The notes beneath the pieces are model-generated. The model saw only the letters and a list, made by a program, of their open reading frames with translations. It was not told the DNA's origin and made no database searches. This document shows positions 6,273-7,481 of a stretch of 7,481 bases of DNA, one piece after another. The first letter of the stretch is position 1. Each line of letters starts with the position of its first letter. The DNA is taken from NCBI GenBank assembly GCA_021821425.1, contig JAKACL010000145.1, positions 1 through 7,481 on the forward strand, in the 5' to 3' direction. The DNA is from Pseudomonadota bacterium. Its GTDB lineage: Bacteria; Pseudomonadota; Gammaproteobacteria; Burkholderiales; Thiobacillaceae. Both the position numbers and the translations under genes were made by a program.

Positions 6273-7378
6273 GACCCCTGCGAAGCCAGCGCCTCGCACA
6301 CGTCGGCGACCCGCTCGGTTGCATCCGGTTTCGCCAGTGCGCGCGCCTTGTCCGACATCACGGCAAGCGAGCCTCGATCGAGTTCCCCGATCAGCGCCGC
6401 CAGTTTCTCCGCAGTCAGGTCCTTCTGCTGCATCAGCCAGCCCGCGCCCGCATCGGAGAGGAATTCGGCGTTGCCGGTCTGGTGGTCGTCCACCGCGAAC
6501 GGGAAGGGCACCAGCACCGCGGGCACGCCGGCACAGGCGAGTTCGGCCACGGTCATCGCGCCGGACCGGCAGATGGCGAAGTCGCAGGATTGATATGCGG
6601 CCGCCATGTCCTCGATGTAGTCGCGCACCTCGGCGTCGATGCCGGCAGCCGCGTAGTTCGCGCGCAGGCTGTCGAGATGCTGGCGGCCGGACTGGTGCAG
6701 CACCTGCGGACGCTTGCCGGCCGGAAGTAGCGCAAGCGCCTGGGGCACCAGCGTATTCAAGGCGGTGGCGCCGAGGCTGCCGCCCACCACCAGCAGGCGC
6801 AGCGGGCCGGTCCGTGCAGCGCGGTCGTCCGCTGGCACCGCCGCAATATCGCTCCGTACTGGATTGCCCACCCATTCGGTGTCGACGGTGCGGCACGGGA
6901 TCGGCTTGTCGTGCGCGTGGGTGAACACCTTGGGGAAGGCGGTGAGCACGCGGTCGGCCAGACAGGCGAGCACCCGGTTGGTCAGCCCGCCGACCGAGTT
7001 CTGCTCGTGGATGACCAGCGGCCGGTTCATCAGGCTCGCCATCATGCCGCCGGGAAACGCGGTGTAGCCGCCCATGCCCAGCACCACGTCGGGGCGACGC
7101 GCGAGGATGGCGGCGAGGCTCTGCCAGAACGCGACCAGCAGCGTCGCCGGCAGCAGCAGTTTTTTCAGCAGGCCCTTGCCGCGCACGCCGCCCATCGACA
7201 CCCACACCATGTCGATGCCGGCCGCCGGCACCACGCGCGCCTCCAGGCCGGCGCGGGTGCCGAGCCAGAACACGTCCCAGCCGCGCGCGCGCAAGGCATC
7301 CGCCACCGCCAGCGCAGGGTAGACGTGACCGCCGGTGCCGCCGGCCATCACCATCAGGGTACGATTCACGGCCGCCAT
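6236..7378 (-). CDS. murG: UDP-GlcNAc:MurNAc-(pentapeptide)-PP-undecaprenol GlcNAc transferase (MurG)
   Basis: MurG is a GT28 glycosyltransferase at the cytoplasmic face of the inner membrane; it adds GlcNAc to lipid I to make lipid II. It has 380 residues, against 355 in E. coli. The N-terminal G-loop GGTGGHVYPALAVA is at 13-26, GMGGYTAFPG at 101-110, and HEQNSVGGLTNR at 124-135. The second domain has GNPVR (171-175), the G-loop GGSLGA (199-204), the GT28 signature RSGAMTVAELACAGVP (271-286), and PFPFAVDDHQTGNAE (291-305), which contacts UDP-GlcNAc in homologues. Part of the hydrophobic surface that docks on the membrane is visible at 70-90 (LLKKLLLPATLLVAFWQ). The last 14 residues (367-380) come entirely from the heptamer array and the bases next to it, and are not part of the conserved fold. 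The ATG at 7378 shares one base with the ftsW stop; GGGGGAAG lies 8 nt upstream. A GTG at 7369 is a weaker alternative start. Confidence 0.97.
   Translation of the reverse strand: MAAVNRTLMVMAGGTGGHVYPALAVADALRARGWDVFWLGTRAGLEARVVPAAGIDMVWVSMGGVRGKGLLKKLLLPATLLVAFWQSLAAILARRPDVVLGMGGYTAFPGGMMASLMNRPLVIHEQNSVGGLTNRVLACLADRVLTAFPKVFTHAHDKPIPCRTVDTEWVGNPVRSDIAAVPADDRAARTGPLRLLVVGGSLGATALNTLVPQALALLPAGKRPQVLHQSGRQHLDSLRANYAAAGIDAEVRDYIEDMAAAYQSCDFAICRSGAMTVAELACAGVPAVLVPFPFAVDDHQTGNAEFLSDAGAGWLMQQKDLTAEKLAALIGELDRGSLAVMSDKARALAKPDATERVADVCEALASQGSGVRDQGSGRAG
6248..6280 (-). repeat. Heptamer tandem array (CCCTGAY, about 4.7 copies) at the murG 3' end
   Basis: On the plus strand the units are CCCTGAC (6248), CCCTGAT (6255), CCCTGAC (6262), CCCTGAC (6269) and a partial CCCTG (6276). 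Only one base differs between full units. Read as murG codons they give a tail that repeats with a 7-residue period (QGSGVRD, then QGSG). The array starts immediately after the conserved part of MurG. Because 7 is not a multiple of 3, any single-unit gain or loss changes the reading frame of what follows. Confidence 0.9.
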
Positions 7379-7481
7379 CAGAAGGTCTTCCCCCGCATCA
7401 TCTGCCGATGCTCCCAGTCGATGCGCAAGAGCACCGCGATCGCCAGGCAGTTGGCGATGATGCCGCTGCCGCCGAACGACA
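7378..7481 (-). CDS. ftsW: Lipid II polymerase FtsW, C-terminal end only (5' part outside window)
   Basis: FtsW is the SEDS-family septal peptidoglycan glycosyltransferase, a polytopic inner-membrane protein. Only the last 33 codons plus the stop are inside the window. They begin [20 protein letters not shown] and end [13 protein letters not shown]. The SxGGSxxIANCxAIAxLLRIDxE pattern is the typical end of the last FtsW transmembrane helix, followed by a short cytoplasmic tail. The stop TGA (7380-7378) overlaps the murG ATG by one base, the expected ftsW-murG order in dcw clusters. The identification relies on this short stretch and the context, which agree well. RodA shares the GGSS-type motif but would not be expected here. 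Confidence 0.9.
   Translation of the reverse strand, partial: SFGGSGIIANCLAIAVLLRIDWEHRQMMRGKTF

Overview
The window is part of a division and cell wall (dcw) cluster, with every gene read on the minus strand. In transcription order, from high to low coordinates, the genes are ftsW (3' end only), murG, murC, murB, ddlB, ftsQ, ftsA and ftsZ (5' part only). The base composition is GC-rich with strong GC bias at third codon positions, which also creates long meaningless ORFs on the plus strand. The gene order (murB between murC and ddlB) and the protein sequences, especially FtsA, FtsZ and the FtsW C-terminus, suggest a betaproteobacterium. A Rhodocyclales or Nitrosomonadales relative is my best guess, inferred from remembered family sequences and not from a search.

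Layout: ftsW ends at 7378 and overlaps the murG start by one base (TGATG). MurG, MurC, MurB and DdlB supply the lipid II glycosyltransferase step, the L-Ala ligation, the UDP-MurNAc-forming reduction and D-Ala-D-Ala. FtsQ, FtsA and FtsZ form the divisome part: FtsZ makes the Z-ring, FtsA tethers it to the membrane, and FtsQ links it to the septal synthesis machinery that includes FtsW. Most junctions are overlaps: murC/murB 11 nt, murB/ddlB 4 nt (GTGA), ddlB/ftsQ 4 nt (GTGA). This points to one translationally coupled polycistronic message. The only real gaps are murG-murC (103 bp), ftsQ-ftsA (12 bp) and ftsA-ftsZ (137 bp).

The enzymes look complete and ordinary; their catalytic and nucleotide-binding motifs are all present. 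The unusual part is the murG-murC junction. A heptamer array (CCCTGAY, about 4.7 copies, 6248-6280) forms the last 14 codons of murG. An inverted copy of the same motif lies just before the murC ribosome binding site. The gap also holds a 36-codon ORF whose start overlaps the murG stop and whose stop overlaps the murC start. A second oddity is a 9-bp direct repeat at the ftsQ-ftsA junction that duplicates the start-codon context. I found no RNA gene, CRISPR array, insertion sequence, or wholly new system.
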